Shown here one piece after another: positions 18,483 to 30,085 of a stretch of 64,000 nt of DNA. The translations under genes were made by a program, and so were the position numbers. The notes below the pieces were generated by a model that saw only the letters and a list, made by a program, of their open reading frames with translations, did no database searches and had not been told where the DNA came from. The stretch comes from Watersipora subatra (taxonomy: Eukaryota; Bryozoa; Gymnolaemata; Cheilostomatida; Watersiporidae): the NCBI RefSeq assembly GCF_963576615.1, contig NC_088708.1:59197196-59261195 (forward strand), written 5' to 3'. Each line of letters starts with the position of its first letter. The first letter of the stretch is position 1.

Positions 18483-18564
18483 GCAGTTGGGGTCGGTTGG
18501 TTGAGGCGATTGACTTGAAATCAATTGGGCTGTGCCAGCACAGGTTCGAATCCTGTCAGCTGCG
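18483..18564 (+). tRNA. tRNA-Ser(TGA)-like, class Q
   Basis: D2 copy of 458-539. Confidence 0.6.
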
Positions 18565-18898
18565 AAGGTGCAAAGTTTTTTGGCTTCCAATGAATGATTT
18601 GAGCCTTGACGAAAATTTTCCAAATAATGTGAGGCACCTACAATCACAACATTTAGGTTTTACGTTCATTCATAGAACTCCGCAAGAGCAAAATCTTTTA
18701 TTTCATATCAAAAGTTTTTGCGATTACTTGGTTTTACATCCAGAGTTTTCAAAATAGCTCAAACAAAGTCGTTTAATGAAACTTTAAATGTCGAAACCGT
18801 TGTAACTTTAATGTTTCAACATAGCTTGTCCTAATACTTACGGGCTAGATAAATATTGCTGTCGTCTTCAGATCATTCGAACATTATGCTGAACAGAA

Positions 18899-18980
18899 GC
18901 AGTTGTGGCTGAGTGGTTAAGGCGATTGACTCGAAATCAATTGGGCTCTGCCCGCACAGGTTCAAATCCTGTCAACTGCG
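18899..18980 (+). tRNA. tRNA-Ser(CGA), class R
   Basis: D2 copy of 874-955 (T-loop TTCAAAT). Confidence 0.94.
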
Positions 18981-19343
18981 ATGATGTAAAGCTTTTCGCA
19001 TCTATTGGATGATTTGAACTTTACTGAAAAAGGTTCTTATAATGTGAATCTTGTTTTGTCACATTCGATTGGTGTTGCAAATATTTATGGAACTTCACAA
19101 AAGCAAAGTGTTTTATTTTGTATCTCAAGTTTTTGCCAGTTGTGTGTTTTACATTCGTAGTTTCGATGATGGCTGGAACAAATATACGTGTTTCAATGAT
19201 GGCGGAAATAAAATTGTAGGATGAAAGCTCAAATCTCGAAACCGTTGTAACTAAAACGTTTCAGAATAACTTGTTCTAATACTAACTGTCTAAATATATA
19301 ATGTTGACAATTTCGGAACAATCAATCTTCATTTAAAACGCAA

Positions 19344-19425
19344 GCAGTTGTGGCCGAGTGGTTAAGGCGATCGACTTGAAATCAATTGGGCTATGCCCGC
19401 ACAGGTTCGAATCCTGTCAACTGCG
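19344..19425 (+). tRNA. tRNA-Ser(TGA), class P
   Basis: D2 copy of 1319-1400 with the same anticodon-stem mismatch. Confidence 0.9.
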
Positions 19426-19767
19426 GTGATATAAAGTTTTTTGCGTCCAATAGATGATTTGCGCTTTGCTGAACACGGTTCAGATCAAAAGAGGCGCATA
19501 CAATCACAACAGTTCGGTTTTCGATTATTCATGGAACTTCCGGTGAGCATAGTCTTTCATGTTGCATCTCCAGTTTTTACGACAAGGTGGTTTTACATTC
19601 ATCGTTTCAATGACTGCGCAAACGAAATTGTATTTGCAAACCTCAAATCGCAAAACCGTTTTAACCTCTATATATGTAAATGCTTGAGAATAACTTGTTC
19701 TAATACTTACTGTCTAGATATATAACGTTGACGACTTCCGAACGATCAAACTTCATTTACAATTTAA

Positions 19768-19849
19768 GCAGTTGGGGTCGGTTGGTTGAGGAGATTGACT
19801 TGAAATCATTTGGGCTGTGCCTGCACAAGTTCGAATCCTGTCAGCCGCG
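19768..19849 (+). tRNA. tRNA-Ser(TGA)-like, class Q, most degenerate
   Basis: D2 copy of 1743-1824. Confidence 0.45.
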
Positions 19850-20183
19850 ATGGTGCAAAGTTTTTTGGCTTCCAATGAATGATTTGAGCCTTGACGAAAA
19901 TTTTCCAAAAAATGTGAGGCACCTACAATCACAACATTTAGGTTTTACGTTCATTCATAGAATTCCGCAAGAGCAAAGTCTTTTATTTCATATCAAAAGT
20001 TTTTGCGATTACTTGGTTTTACATCCAGAGTTTTCAAAATAGCTCAAACAAAGTGGTTTAATGAAACTTTAAATGTCGAAACCGTTGTAACTTTAATGTT
20101 TCAACATAGCTTGTCCTAATACTTATGGACTAGATAAATAACGCTGTCGACTTCAGATCATTCAAACATTATGCTGAACAGAA

Positions 20184-20265
20184 GCAGTTGTGGCTGAGTG
20201 GTTAAGGCGATTGATTAGAAATCAATTGGGCTCTGCCCGCACAGGTTGGAATCCTGTCAACTGCG
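20184..20265 (+). tRNA. tRNA-Ser(AGA), class R
   Basis: D2 copy of 2159-2240, including the C56 to G change. Confidence 0.75.
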
Positions 20266-20628
20266 ATGATGTAAAGCTTTTCGCATCTATTGGATGATTT
20301 GAACTTTGTTGAAAAAGGTTCTTATAATGTGAATCATGTTTTGTCACATTCGATTGGTGTTGCAAATATTTATGGAGCTTCGCAAAAGCAAAGTCTTTTG
20401 TTTTGTATCTCAAGTTTTTGCCAGTAGTGTGTTTTACATTCGTAGTCTCGATGATGGCTGGAACAAATATACGTGTTTCAATGATGGCGGAAATAAAATT
20501 GTAGGATGAAAGCTCAATTCTCGAAACCGTTGTAACTTTAATGTTTCAACCTAACTTGTTCTAATACTTACGGACTAGATAAATAATGCTGTCGACTTCA
20601 GATCATTCAAACATTATGCTGAACAGAA

Positions 20629-20710
20629 GCAGTTGTGGTCGAGTGGTTAAGGCGATTGACTAGAAATCAATTGGGCTCTGCCCGCACAGGTTCGAATCCT
20701 TTCAACTGCG
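20629..20710 (+). tRNA. tRNA-Ser(AGA), class R
   Basis: D2 copy of 2604-2685. Confidence 0.87.
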
Positions 20711-21073
20711 ATGATGTAAAGCTTTTCGCATCTATTGGATGATTTGAACTTTACTGAAATAGGTTCTTATAATGTGAATCTTGTTCTGTCACATTCGGTT
20801 GGTGTTGCAAATATTTATGGAACTTCACAAAAGCAAAGTCTTTTATTTTGTATCTCAAGTTTTTGCCAGTAGTGTGTTTTACATTCGTAGTTTCGATGAT
20901 GGCTGGAACAAATATACGTGTTTCAATGATGGACGAAATAAAATTGTATGATGAAAGCTCAAATCTCGAAACCGTTGTAATTTAAACGTTTCAGAATAAC
21001 TTGTTCTAATACTAACTGTCTAAATATATGATGTTGACAATTTCTGAACGATCAATCTTCATTTAAAACGTAA

Positions 21074-21155
21074 GCAGTTGTGGTCGAGTGGTTAAGGCGA
21101 TTGACTTGAAATGAATTGGGCTATGCCTGCACAGGTTCGAATCCTGTCAACTGCA
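21074..21155 (+). tRNA. tRNA-Ser(TGA), class P, discriminator A
   Basis: D2 copy of 3049-3130, A73 retained. Confidence 0.82.
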
Positions 21156-21497
21156 GCGATGTAAAGTTTTTTGCGTCCAATAGATGATTGGAGCTTTGCT
21201 GAACCCGGTTCAGATCAAAAGAGGCGCATACAATCACAACAGTTCGGTTTTCGATTATTCATGGAGCTTCCGGTTGGCATGGTCTTTCATGTTGCATCTC
21301 CAGTTTTTACGACAAGGTGCTTTTACATTCATCGTTTCAATGACTGCGCAAACGAAATTGTATAAGGAAACCTCAAATCGCGAAACCGTTTTAACCTCTA
21401 TATATGTGAATGCTTGAGAATAACTTGTTCTAATACTTTGTGTCTAGATATATAACGTTGACGACTTCCGAACGATCAAACTTCATTTACAATTTAA

Positions 21498-21579
21498 GCA
21501 GTTGGGGCCGATTGGTTGAGGCAATTGACTTGAAATCAATTGGGCTGTGCCTGCACAGGTTCGAATCCTGTCAACTGTG
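21498..21579 (+). tRNA. tRNA-Ser(TGA)-like, class Q, A14 retained
   Basis: D2 copy of 3473-3554. Confidence 0.62.
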
Positions 21580-21913
21580 ATGATGCAAAGTTTTTTGCCT
21601 TCCAATGAATGATTTGAGCCTTGACGAAAATTTTCCAAGAAATGTAAGGAACACACAGTCACAACATTTAGGTTTTACAATCATTCATAGAAATCCGCAA
21701 GAGCAAAGTCTTTTATTTCATATCAAAAGTTTTTGCGATTATTTGATTTTACATCCGGAGTTTTCATAATAGCTAAAACAAAGTCGTTTAATGAAACATT
21801 AAATGTCGAAACCGTTTTAACTTTAATGTTTCAACATAGGTTGTCCTAATACTTATGGACTAGATAAATAACGCTGTCGACTTCAGATCATTCAAACATT
21901 ATGCTGAACAGAA

Positions 21914-21995
21914 GCAGTTGTGGCCGAGTGGTTAAGGCGATTGATTAGAAATCAATTGGGTTCTGCCCGTACAGGTTCGAATCCTATCAACTGCG
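21914..21995 (+). tRNA. tRNA-Ser(AGA), class R
   Basis: D2 copy of 3889-3970. Confidence 0.88.
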
Positions 21996-22358
21996 ATGAT
22001 GTAAAGCTTTTCGCATCTATTGGATGATTTGAACTTTGTTGAAAAAGGTTCTTATAATGTGAATCATGTTTTGTCACATTCGATTTGTGTTGCAAATAGT
22101 TATGGAGCTTCGCAAAAGCAAAGTCTTTTATTTTGTATCTCAAGTTTTTGCCAGTTGTGTGTTTTACATTCGTAGTCTCGATGATGGCTGGAACAAATAT
22201 ACGTGTTTCAATGATGGCGGAAATAAAATTGTAGGATGAAAGCTCAATTCTCGAAACCGTTGTAACTTTAATGTTTCAACCTAACTTGTTCTAATACTTA
22301 CGGACTAGATAAATAATGCTGTCGACTTCAGATCATTCAAACATTATGCTGAACAGAA

Positions 22359-22440
22359 GCAGTGTTGGCCGAGTGGTTAAGGCGATTGACTAGAAATCAA
22401 TTGGGTTCTGCCCGCACAGGTTCGAATCCTATCAACTGCG
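22359..22440 (+). tRNA. tRNA-Ser(AGA), class R, altered acceptor
   Basis: D2 copy of 4334-4415 (GCAGTGT acceptor). Confidence 0.75.
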
Positions 22441-22803
22441 ATGATGTAAAGCTTTTCGCATCTATTGGATGATTTGAACTTTACTGAAATAGGTTCTTAT
22501 AATGTGAATCTTGTTTTGTCACATTCGATTGGTGTTGCAAATATTTATGGAACTTCACAAAAGCAAAGTCTTTTTTTTTGTATCTCAAGTTTTTGCCAGT
22601 TGTGTGTTTCACATTCGTAGTTTCGATGATGGCTGGAACAAATATACGTGTTTCAATGATGGCGGAAATAAAATTGTAGGATGAAAGCTCAAATCTCGAA
22701 GCCGTTGTAACTTAAACGTTTCAGAATAACTTGTTCTAATACTAACTGTCTAAATATATAATGTTGACAATTTCGGAACAATCAATCTTCATTTGAATTG
22801 TAA

Positions 22804-22885
22804 GCAGTTGTGGCCGAGTGGTTAAGGCGATTGACTTGAAATCAATTGGGCTATGCCCGCACAGGTTCGAATCCTGTCAACTGCG
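22804..22885 (+). tRNA. tRNA-Ser(TGA), hybrid P>Q
   Basis: D2 copy of 4779-4860; intact. Confidence 0.95.
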
Positions 22886-23218
22886 ATGATGAAAAGTTTT
22901 TTGGCTTCCAATGAATGATTTGAGCCTTGATGAAATTTTCCAAAAACTGTGAGGAACACACAGTCACAACATTTAGGTTTTACGATCATTCATAGAATTC
23001 CGCAAGAGCAAAGTCTTTTATTTCATATCAAAAGTTTTTGCGATTACTTGGTTTTACATCCAGAGTTTTCATAATAACTAAAACAAAGTCGTTTAATGAA
23101 ACTTTAAATGTCGAAACCGTTATAACTTTAATGTTTCAACCTAGCTTGTCATAATACTTACGGACTAGATAAGTAACGCTGTCGACTTCAGATCATTCAA
23201 ACATTATGCTGAACAGAA

Positions 23219-23300
23219 GCAGTTGTGGCCGAGTGGTTAAGGCGATTGACTAGAAATCAATTGGGCTCTGCCCGCACAGGTTCGAATCCTATCAACTGCG
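23219..23300 (+). tRNA. tRNA-Ser(AGA), hybrid R>P
   Basis: D2 copy of 5194-5275, upstream neighbour of the second retrotransposon copy. Confidence 0.9.
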
Positions 23301-23510
23301 GCGATGTAAAGTTTTTGCGTCCAATAGATGATTTGAGCTTTGCTGAACACGGTTCAGATCAAAAGAGGCGCATACAATCACAACAGTTCGGTTTTCGATT
23401 ATTCATGGAGCTTCCGTTGAGCATGGTCTTTCATGTTGCATCTCCAGTTTTTACGACGAGGTGCTTTTACATTCATCGTTTCAATGACTGCGCAAACGAA
23501 ATTGTATAAG

Positions 23511-23515
23511 GAAAC
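23511..23515 (+). repeat. Target-site duplication GAAAC, left, copy 2
   Basis: Same GAAAC and same insertion point as copy 1, so copy 2 arose with the block and not by a new insertion. Confidence 0.93.
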
Positions 23516-23700
23516 TGTTGTATTGTAGTTGTTGTATTGTATTATCACAATAAGTCTTGTCTCACAGAAAACACAGCTAACAGGTAAGAAGCACATAAAG
23601 GAACTGACTTTGTTAGCAAGCCCATAGCTATCGGTTATTAGACAATTATGCGATTATAGCACAGCTAAAAGAAAGCTGACTGCACAGCTAATATGTAACA
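23516..23700 (-). repeat. 3' LTR of retrotransposon copy 2
   Basis: 185 bp; counterpart of 5491-5675. Confidence 0.93.
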
Positions 23701-23712
23701 CATCTCCCTCAC
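23701..23712 (-). other. Polypurine tract, copy 2
   Basis: Counterpart of 5676-5687, next to the 3' LTR. Confidence 0.8.
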
Positions 23713-23743
23713 TATTCTGAGTTTATGGTTAGTCATGACCTTG

Positions 23744-26700
23744 TTAGAACTTAGAACTGTCATAGTAATCAGGTCGTCTTCTATTACGAGTAGGATATCT
23801 GGGACTTTGTACTGGCCTGTCATCAGGTACAGATTGGGCAGGTTGGATGTTAAGATCATTTGAAGCTGTGATGATATTGTCATTGGTCGATGTATCATTA
23901 ACTTGAAGTCTAGCTTGTAGCTGATTGGCATGTCGTCTCCATACACCACGGTCTGTTCGCACAGCATACAGTATGTTACCCAGCTTGTTAATTATCGTTC
24001 CAGGTATCCACTTAGGTCCAGAGCTATAGTTCCTTGCATAAACCAAAGAGTCTACTTCATACCGTGATGATGTAGAAGATGCTTGACCTGGTGAAAGAGT
24101 TTTCTTGTTCTGAATTGGTTTCAGCAAGGTCAGAGTATTTCTCGGCTGTCGTCCATGTAGAACTTCAGCAGGTGATTTCCAGTTCAAAGAGGGATGAGGT
24201 AAACATCTGTAAGTGGTTAAAAACAGTTGTAGGGCAGTCTTGATTTTCTCCCCTCCTGCACAATTCTTCTCTACAGATTGCTTAAGAGTCTGGACAAATC
24301 TCTCCGCTTCTCCATTCGATGCAGGATGGAATGCGGGAGATGTTATATGTTTAATGCCATGCATGGTGCAGAACTGGTCAAATTCATTTGACACGAATTG
24401 TGGGCCGTTGTCTGTAACAATAGTCCGAGGAAGACCTTCATGTACAAAGATCTGTCGTAGCACGCCAATTGTGTCCTTAGAAGTAGTTTTTCCTACATCT
24501 AGCATAGCAACGTACGGATATCGGGAATGTGCATCTACACAAACCAACCACATCTGACCTTTAAAAGGTCCTGCATAATCCAAATGAGTTTGTTCCCATG
24601 GTAGTTGGGTGGACGGCCAACTTTGGTAAGTCTTGGCTGGGTCATTAGCACAGATTCGGCAAGGTTCACAAGCTTTGATTAGCTGTTCTATGTCTGCATT
24701 GATGCTAGGCCACCATGCGTATCGACGAGCAAGCTGTTTTACTCTTTCTACACCCCAGTGTGATGTATGCAGCAAGTCTAACACTTTACTCTTCAGAGCC
24801 TGTGGAATGACAACTCTAGTAGTGCCATCACGTTGCAAAAGCACAGCCTCCCCATGAACAAAAAGAGACTCCCTCATATTCCAATATGGCCGCAAATGTT
24901 CATAGCTAGCTGTAAGCTTACTGCGCCAAAGGCCATTCAGTATCCACTCTTTCACTATCTGTAGTGATGTGTATTTCATGGTTTCTTGTTTAACAGCCTC
25001 ATCGTCAAGGGGACCATGATCGAGCTCCTCTTGTATAGTGTGTGAGACCTCAATGCTCTCCTTCTCTTCATCATGGTCAAACTTCGGGTCTGCCCCTATA
25101 GGTAACCTGGACAAGCCATCTGCATTGCCGTGCTGTGCTGTAGGTTTGTACCTGATGTCATACTGATAAGCCATCAGTGTGAGGGCCCATCTCTGCAGTC
25201 GCTGAGCTGTTAAAACGGGGATATTCTTTTCTGGTGAAAACATGGCAACCAGGGGTTTATGATCAGTAATGAGCGTGAAACGTCTCCCATATAGATACTG
25301 TCTAAACTTAGTCACTCCATAGATGATAGAAAGCGCTTCTTTCTCTATCTGTGAGTAATTCTTTTGGTGCACGCTCAATGTCTTTGATGCATGTGCTAGT
25401 GGTCTTTCAGCTCCATTTTCCTCTTGTAGGAGTACTGCCCCAATTCCATAGTTAGATGCGTCTGTTGCTAGAACCAGCGGTTTACTCTGGTCAAAATGGG
25501 TAAGTTTGGTAGCCTTGATGACACTTTCTTTAAGAACATGGAAGGCCTTGTCACACTCGTCAGTCCAGTCAAACTCGACATTTTCACGAAGAAACTTGTA
25601 GAGGGGGGCTGCTTTGCTAGACAGGTCAGCAATGTATGAGCCATAATAGTTGATCTTGCCCAAAAACGCCTGTAGCTGTTGTAAGTTCTGTGGTCGTGGA
25701 AGCTGTTCAATAGCCTCTATTGCAGAATTCGAGGGAGTCTTGCCGTTCTTGTCTATTATGTGACCTAGGTATTCAACAGCATTCTTAAAGAACTCGCATT
25801 TCTCTCTTTGTATGCGGAGCCCATACTCCTGTAGTCTAGCTAAGAGTTTGTCGAGGTTAGACCAGTGCTCACTCTCACTGCTACCAGTGACAATCAGATC
25901 ATCCAAGTATGCTGCAACTCCAGGTAAGTCAGCAATCATTGAGTCCATGCATCGCTGAAACTGTGCAGGGCTTGATGCCAATCCAAAACACATCCTGTTG
26001 TAGCGAAACAAACCACATTGAGTGTTGATGACACACAACTTCTTTGCATTATCATCTAACTCTAGTTGCAAGTAGGCATCTGCCAGGTCTATCTTGGAAA
26101 AGTGTACCCCGCCTCTCAACTTCTCTAGCAACTCTTCAAGGCTTGGTAATGGGTGTTGATCAATTGATATTTGTTGGTTCAACATCTTGAAATCACCACA
26201 TATACGCACTCTTCCATTGGGTTTGGAAACTGCTACTATTGGAGCAGCATAATCACTAAAGTCCACATGTTCCAAAACACCAGCTTTAACTAATCGATCT
26301 AGCTCTTCTTTTACAGCTTGGCGTCTAGAGAATGGCACTACACGAGGTTTAGAAAAACTTGGTGTGCTTCCTGGTTTCAAGCGTACTGGTACTTTTACCT
26401 TTTTACATCGGCCAAGACCTGTCTTGAAGACATCAGAGTACTTAGAGGAGAGTGCAGCAATTTTGTCCCTAAATCCAATAGGGTTACTTCCTGTGACAGT
26501 ACAGGTAACATCACAACTACCCTGTGTCAATATAGCTAGCCCCTGCTGAGAGAGACCGAATTTGTCACTCCAATCTAGACCAAAAAGGTTTGAGCCTTGT
26601 GTTGTGTTTACAACAAGAAGTTTGAGATTTTGTTTTTCCACATCTCCTACCTTCACACTAACTGAACATTGTCCTTTAATCTGTAACTCACTCTGCCCAT

Positions 26701-27910
26701 ATGCTTTAAGATGGGTACTGACAGGTAAGAGGGGGGGTGATCCAAGACTTTGGTAGCCTTGCAAATCAACTATAGAGCAAGTAGCCCCTGTGTCCCATTG
26801 AAACATTGCATCATGACCATTGACAACAGTTTTGATCCAAACCTTTCTATTGACTCGTTGGAAAAGATTATCTGAAACTGCATGTACTGAATGATAAGGT
26901 TCACTTGCATCAGTGAGCACACTTAACACAGAGTTTTCAACTGTCCTAGCAGACTGTTCTGTCTGACTTTGTGTTGCTGTCTTAGCCATACAGACAGCCT
27001 CAATGTGACCTTTGACCTCACATTTCCTGCAGACAAATGCTCTGCAGGGACAATTTTTTCTGTCATGTTTAATGTAACAGCTAGGGCAAGACTTCAACAT
27101 ACCTGTGTTCTGTGCATTAGCTTGTTGCTTTCCAATGGTTTGTTGACCTCGGCGTGATCTTTGCTTGTACTGACCTGACATTTTGTTTACTGTGTCTTCG
27201 ATAGCTGGAGAAGTTGTCTCCCCCTTGAGAATTTTATCGGTCTCCGTTGTCTTGATGAATGCTGTAGCCTTCTTAAGAACATCATTAAGAGAGGGATCAG
27301 CATCAAGTAGACACTGGCGACGTACATCAGCATGTGGCGTCTCTTTAGAGATTATGTCACGAATTTGTTCATCAACATAACTAGTGCCACAGCCTGTGCT
27401 TTTGCACGTGAAAGCACAGTGCCGTGCGAGTCCACGAAGTTCTGCAGCCCAATCAACATAGGACTGACCAGTCTTCATCTTACATTGAGAAAATTCAAAT
27501 CTTGCTGCCTGAACATGTATGGTATCTGCAAAGTGTTCATTAAGTTTCTCCGACAACTCAGTAAATGACTTGCTTGTAATATCCTCTGCGCCAAATAAGT
27601 TTGACAACAAGTCGTATGTCTCAGCTCCTACCCAAGATAGTAAGCATGCTCGTTTCTGACTGTCATCTACCACCCGATACACATTAAAGTGCTGATTGAA
27701 ACGTTGAAGGTACTGGTTCCATTTTTCTTTACCCCTGTCGTATGCTTCAAACTTGGGTATGGCGACAGCTACTGGTATTGATGCAGCACTATCACTCTTG
27801 GTAGCTTCAAACAAGGAGATAAACTGCTTCTGTAGATCAGCATTTTGCTGCTGGAACTGTTGTTGCTGTTTCTGCATAGCATCGATCAAAGCTTTTATGT
27901 TAGGATCCAT
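23744..27910 (-). CDS. gag-pol: Gag-Pol polyprotein of Mag-like Ty3/gypsy element, copy 2
   Basis: 1388-residue frame from the first ATG, the same protein as at 5719-9885: Gag with two zinc knuckles, protease (DTGA), reverse transcriptase (YLDD), RNase H, integrase (HHCC and D,D35E). The frame looks whole. Because the copy came from block duplication, its intactness reflects recency of the duplication and not separate selection on two insertions. Confidence 0.95.
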   Translation of the reverse strand: MDPNIKALIDAMQKQQQQFQQQNADLQKQFISLFEATKSDSAASIPVAVAIPKFEAYDRGKEKWNQYLQRFNQHFNVYRVVDDSQKRACLLSWVGAETYDLLSNLFGAEDITSKSFTELSEKLNEHFADTIHVQAARFEFSQCKMKTGQSYVDWAAELRGLARHCAFTCKSTGCGTSYVDEQIRDIISKETPHADVRRQCLLDADPSLNDVLKKATAFIKTTETDKILKGETTSPAIEDTVNKMSGQYKQRSRRGQQTIGKQQANAQNTGMLKSCPSCYIKHDRKNCPCRAFVCRKCEVKGHIEAVCMAKTATQSQTEQSARTVENSVLSVLTDASEPYHSVHAVSDNLFQRVNRKVWIKTVVNGHDAMFQWDTGATCSIVDLQGYQSLGSPPLLPVSTHLKAYGQSELQIKGQCSVSVKVGDVEKQNLKLLVVNTTQGSNLFGLDWSDKFGLSQQGLAILTQGSCDVTCTVTGSNPIGFRDKIAALSSKYSDVFKTGLGRCKKVKVPVRLKPGSTPSFSKPRVVPFSRRQAVKEELDRLVKAGVLEHVDFSDYAAPIVAVSKPNGRVRICGDFKMLNQQISIDQHPLPSLEELLEKLRGGVHFSKIDLADAYLQLELDDNAKKLCVINTQCGLFRYNRMCFGLASSPAQFQRCMDSMIADLPGVAAYLDDLIVTGSSESEHWSNLDKLLARLQEYGLRIQREKCEFFKNAVEYLGHIIDKNGKTPSNSAIEAIEQLPRPQNLQQLQAFLGKINYYGSYIADLSSKAAPLYKFLRENVEFDWTDECDKAFHVLKESVIKATKLTHFDQSKPLVLATDASNYGIGAVLLQEENGAERPLAHASKTLSVHQKNYSQIEKEALSIIYGVTKFRQYLYGRRFTLITDHKPLVAMFSPEKNIPVLTAQRLQRWALTLMAYQYDIRYKPTAQHGNADGLSRLPIGADPKFDHDEEKESIEVSHTIQEELDHGPLDDEAVKQETMKYTSLQIVKEWILNGLWRSKLTASYEHLRPYWNMRESLFVHGEAVLLQRDGTTRVVIPQALKSKVLDLLHTSHWGVERVKQLARRYAWWPSINADIEQLIKACEPCRICANDPAKTYQSWPSTQLPWEQTHLDYAGPFKGQMWLVCVDAHSRYPYVAMLDVGKTTSKDTIGVLRQIFVHEGLPRTIVTDNGPQFVSNEFDQFCTMHGIKHITSPAFHPASNGEAERFVQTLKQSVEKNCAGGEKIKTALQLFLTTYRCLPHPSLNWKSPAEVLHGRQPRNTLTLLKPIQNKKTLSPGQASSTSSRYEVDSLVYARNYSSGPKWIPGTIINKLGNILYAVRTDRGVWRRHANQLQARLQVNDTSTNDNIITASNDLNIQPAQSVPDDRPVQSPRYPTRNRRRPDYYDSSKF

Positions 27911-27956
27911 AGCAAGACAATAGAAAAATGCTGGCTGTGAGTCCACAATGTTCGTT

Positions 27957-27966
27957 CCTGACACCA
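27957..27966 (-). other. Primer-binding site, copy 2
   Basis: TGGTGTCAGG next to the 5' LTR; counterpart of 9932-9941. Confidence 0.65.
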
Positions 27967-27968
27967 GT

Positions 27969-28153
27969 TGTTGTATTGTAGTTGTTGTATTGTATTATCA
28001 CAATAAGTCTTGTATCACAGAAAACACAGCTAACAGGTAAGAAGCACATAAAGGAACTGACTTAGTTAGCAAGCCCATAGCTATGGGTTATTAGACAATT
28101 ATGCGATTATAGCACAGCTAAAAGAAAGCTGACTGCACAGCTAATATGTAACA
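27969..28153 (-). repeat. 5' LTR of retrotransposon copy 2
   Basis: 185 bp; counterpart of 9944-10128. It carries the same base differences from its 3' LTR as copy 1 does. Confidence 0.93.
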
Positions 28154-28158
28154 GAAAC
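28154..28158 (+). repeat. Target-site duplication GAAAC, right, copy 2
   Basis: Counterpart of 10129-10133. Confidence 0.93.
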
Positions 28159-28284
28159 CTCAAATCGCGAAACCGTTTTAACCTCTATATATGTAAATGC
28201 TTGAGAATAACTTGTTCTAATACTTACTGTCTAGATATATAACGTTGACGAGTTCCGAACGATCAAACTTCATTTACAATTTAA

Positions 28285-28366
28285 GCAGTTGGGGTTGGTT
28301 GGTTGAGGCGATTGACTTGAAATCAATTGGGCTGTGCCTGTACAGGTTCGAATCCTATCAGCTGCG
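28285..28366 (+). tRNA. tRNA-Ser(TGA)-like, class Q
   Basis: D2 copy of 10260-10341, first tRNA after the element. Confidence 0.55.
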
Positions 28367-28700
28367 ATGGTGCAAAGTTTTTTGGCTTCCAATGAATGAT
28401 TTGAGCCTTGACGAAAATTTTCCAAAAAATGTTAGGCACCTACAATCACAACATTTAGGTTTTACGATCATTCATAGAATTCCGCAAGAGCAAAGTCTTT
28501 TATTACATATCAAAAGTTTTTGCGATTACTTGGTTTTACATCCAGAGTTTTCCAAGTCGCTCAAACAAAATCGTTTAATGAAACATTAAATGTCGAAACC
28601 GTTTTAACTTTAATGTTTCAACATAGGTTGTCCTAATACTTACGGGCTAGATAAATAACGCTGTCGACTTGAGATCATACAAACATTATGCTGAACAGAA

Positions 28701-28782
28701 GCAGTTGTGGTCGAGTGGTTAAGGGGATTGACTCGAAATCAATTGGTCTCTGCCCGCTCAGGTTCGAATCCTGTCAACTGCG
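28701..28782 (+). tRNA. tRNA-Ser(CGA), class R variant
   Basis: D2 copy of 10676-10757. Confidence 0.82.
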
Positions 28783-29143
28783 ATGATGTAAAGCTTTTCG
28801 CATCTATTGGATGATTTGAACTTTACTGAAATAGGTTCTTATAATGTGAATCTTGTTTTGTCACATCCGATTGGTGCTGCAAATGTTTATGGAACTTCAC
28901 AAAAGCAGTCTTTTATTTTGTATCTCAAGTTTTTGCCAGTAGTGTGTTTTACATTCGTAGTTTCGATGATGGCTGGAACAAATATACGTGTTTCAATGAT
29001 GGCGGAAATAAAATTGTAGGATGAAAGCTCAAATCTCGAAACCGTAGTAACTTAAACGTTTCAGAATAACTTGTTCTAATACTAACTGTCTAAATATATA
29101 ATGTTGACAATTTCGGAACGATCAATCTTCATTTAAAACGTAA

Positions 29144-29225
29144 GCAGTTGTGGTATAGTGGTTAAGGCGATTGACTTGAAATCAATTGGGCTGTGCCTGC
29201 ACAGGTTCGAATCCTGTCAACTGTG
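29144..29225 (+). tRNA. tRNA-Ser(TGA), hybrid P>Q with foreign-looking A box
   Basis: D2 copy of 11119-11200, with the same TGGTATAGTGG A box. Confidence 0.8.
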
Positions 29226-29559
29226 ATGGTGCAAAGTTTTTTGGCTTCCAATGAATGATTTGAGCCTTGACGAAAATTTTCCAAAAAATGTGAGGAACAC
29301 ACAGTCACAACATTTAGGTTTAACGATCATTCATAGAATTCCGCAAGAGCAAAGTTTTTTATTTCATATCAAAGGTTATTGCGATTACTTGGTTTTACAT
29401 CCAGAGTTTTCATAATAGCTAAAACAAAGTCGATCAATGAAACTTTAAATGTCGAAACCGTTGTAACTTTAATGTTTCAACATAGCTTGTCCTAATACTT
29501 ACGGGCTAGATAAATAACGCTGTCGCCTTGAGATCATACAAACATTATGCTGAACAGAA

Positions 29560-29640
29560 GCAGTTGTGGCCGAGTGGTTAAGGCGATTGACTAGAAATCA
29601 ATTGGGCTCTGCCCGCACAGGTTCGAATCTGTCAACTGCG
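29560..29640 (+). tRNA. tRNA-Ser(AGA), class R, 81 nt
   Basis: D2 copy of 11535-11615 with the same missing T-stem base. The D-stem reads GCC here but GTC in D1. Confidence 0.7.
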
Positions 29641-30003
29641 ATGATGTAAAGCTTTTCGCATCTATTGGATGATTTGAACTTTACTGAAATAGGCTCTTAT
29701 AAAGTAAATCTCGTTTTGTCACATTCGATTGGTGTTGCAATTATTTATGGAACTTCACAAAAGCAAAGTCTTTTATTTTGTATCTCAAGTTTTTGCCAGT
29801 TGTGTGTTTTACATTCGTAGTTTCGATTATGGCTGGAACAAATATACGTGTTTCAATGATGGCGGAAATAAAATTGTAGGATGAAAGCTCAAATCTCGAA
29901 ACCGTTGTAATTTAAACGTTTCAGAATAACTTGTTCTAATACTAACTGTCTAAATATATAATGTTGACAATTTCGGAGCAATCAATCTTCATTTAAAACG
30001 TAA

Positions 30004-30085
30004 GCAGTTGTGGCCGAGTGGTTAAGGCGATTGACTTGAAATCAATTGGGCTATGCCCGCACAGGTTCGAATCCTGTCAACTGCG
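30004..30085 (+). tRNA. tRNA-Ser(TGA), class P
   Basis: D2 copy of 11979-12060; intact. Confidence 0.96.

Larger units (their letters stand above)
23516..28153 (-). mobile_element. Ty3/gypsy LTR retrotransposon, Mag-like, copy 2
   Basis: 4638 bp, same orientation, LTR pair and flanks as 5491-10128 at an offset of 18,025 bp. It looks whole. The two predicted polyproteins are the same, which fits recent duplication of the surrounding tRNA block. Confidence 0.95.

Noticed and set aside
23516-28153. Second retrotransposon as an independent insertion
   Set aside because: Same insertion point, same target-site duplication and the same 18,025-bp offset as all flanking tRNAs.
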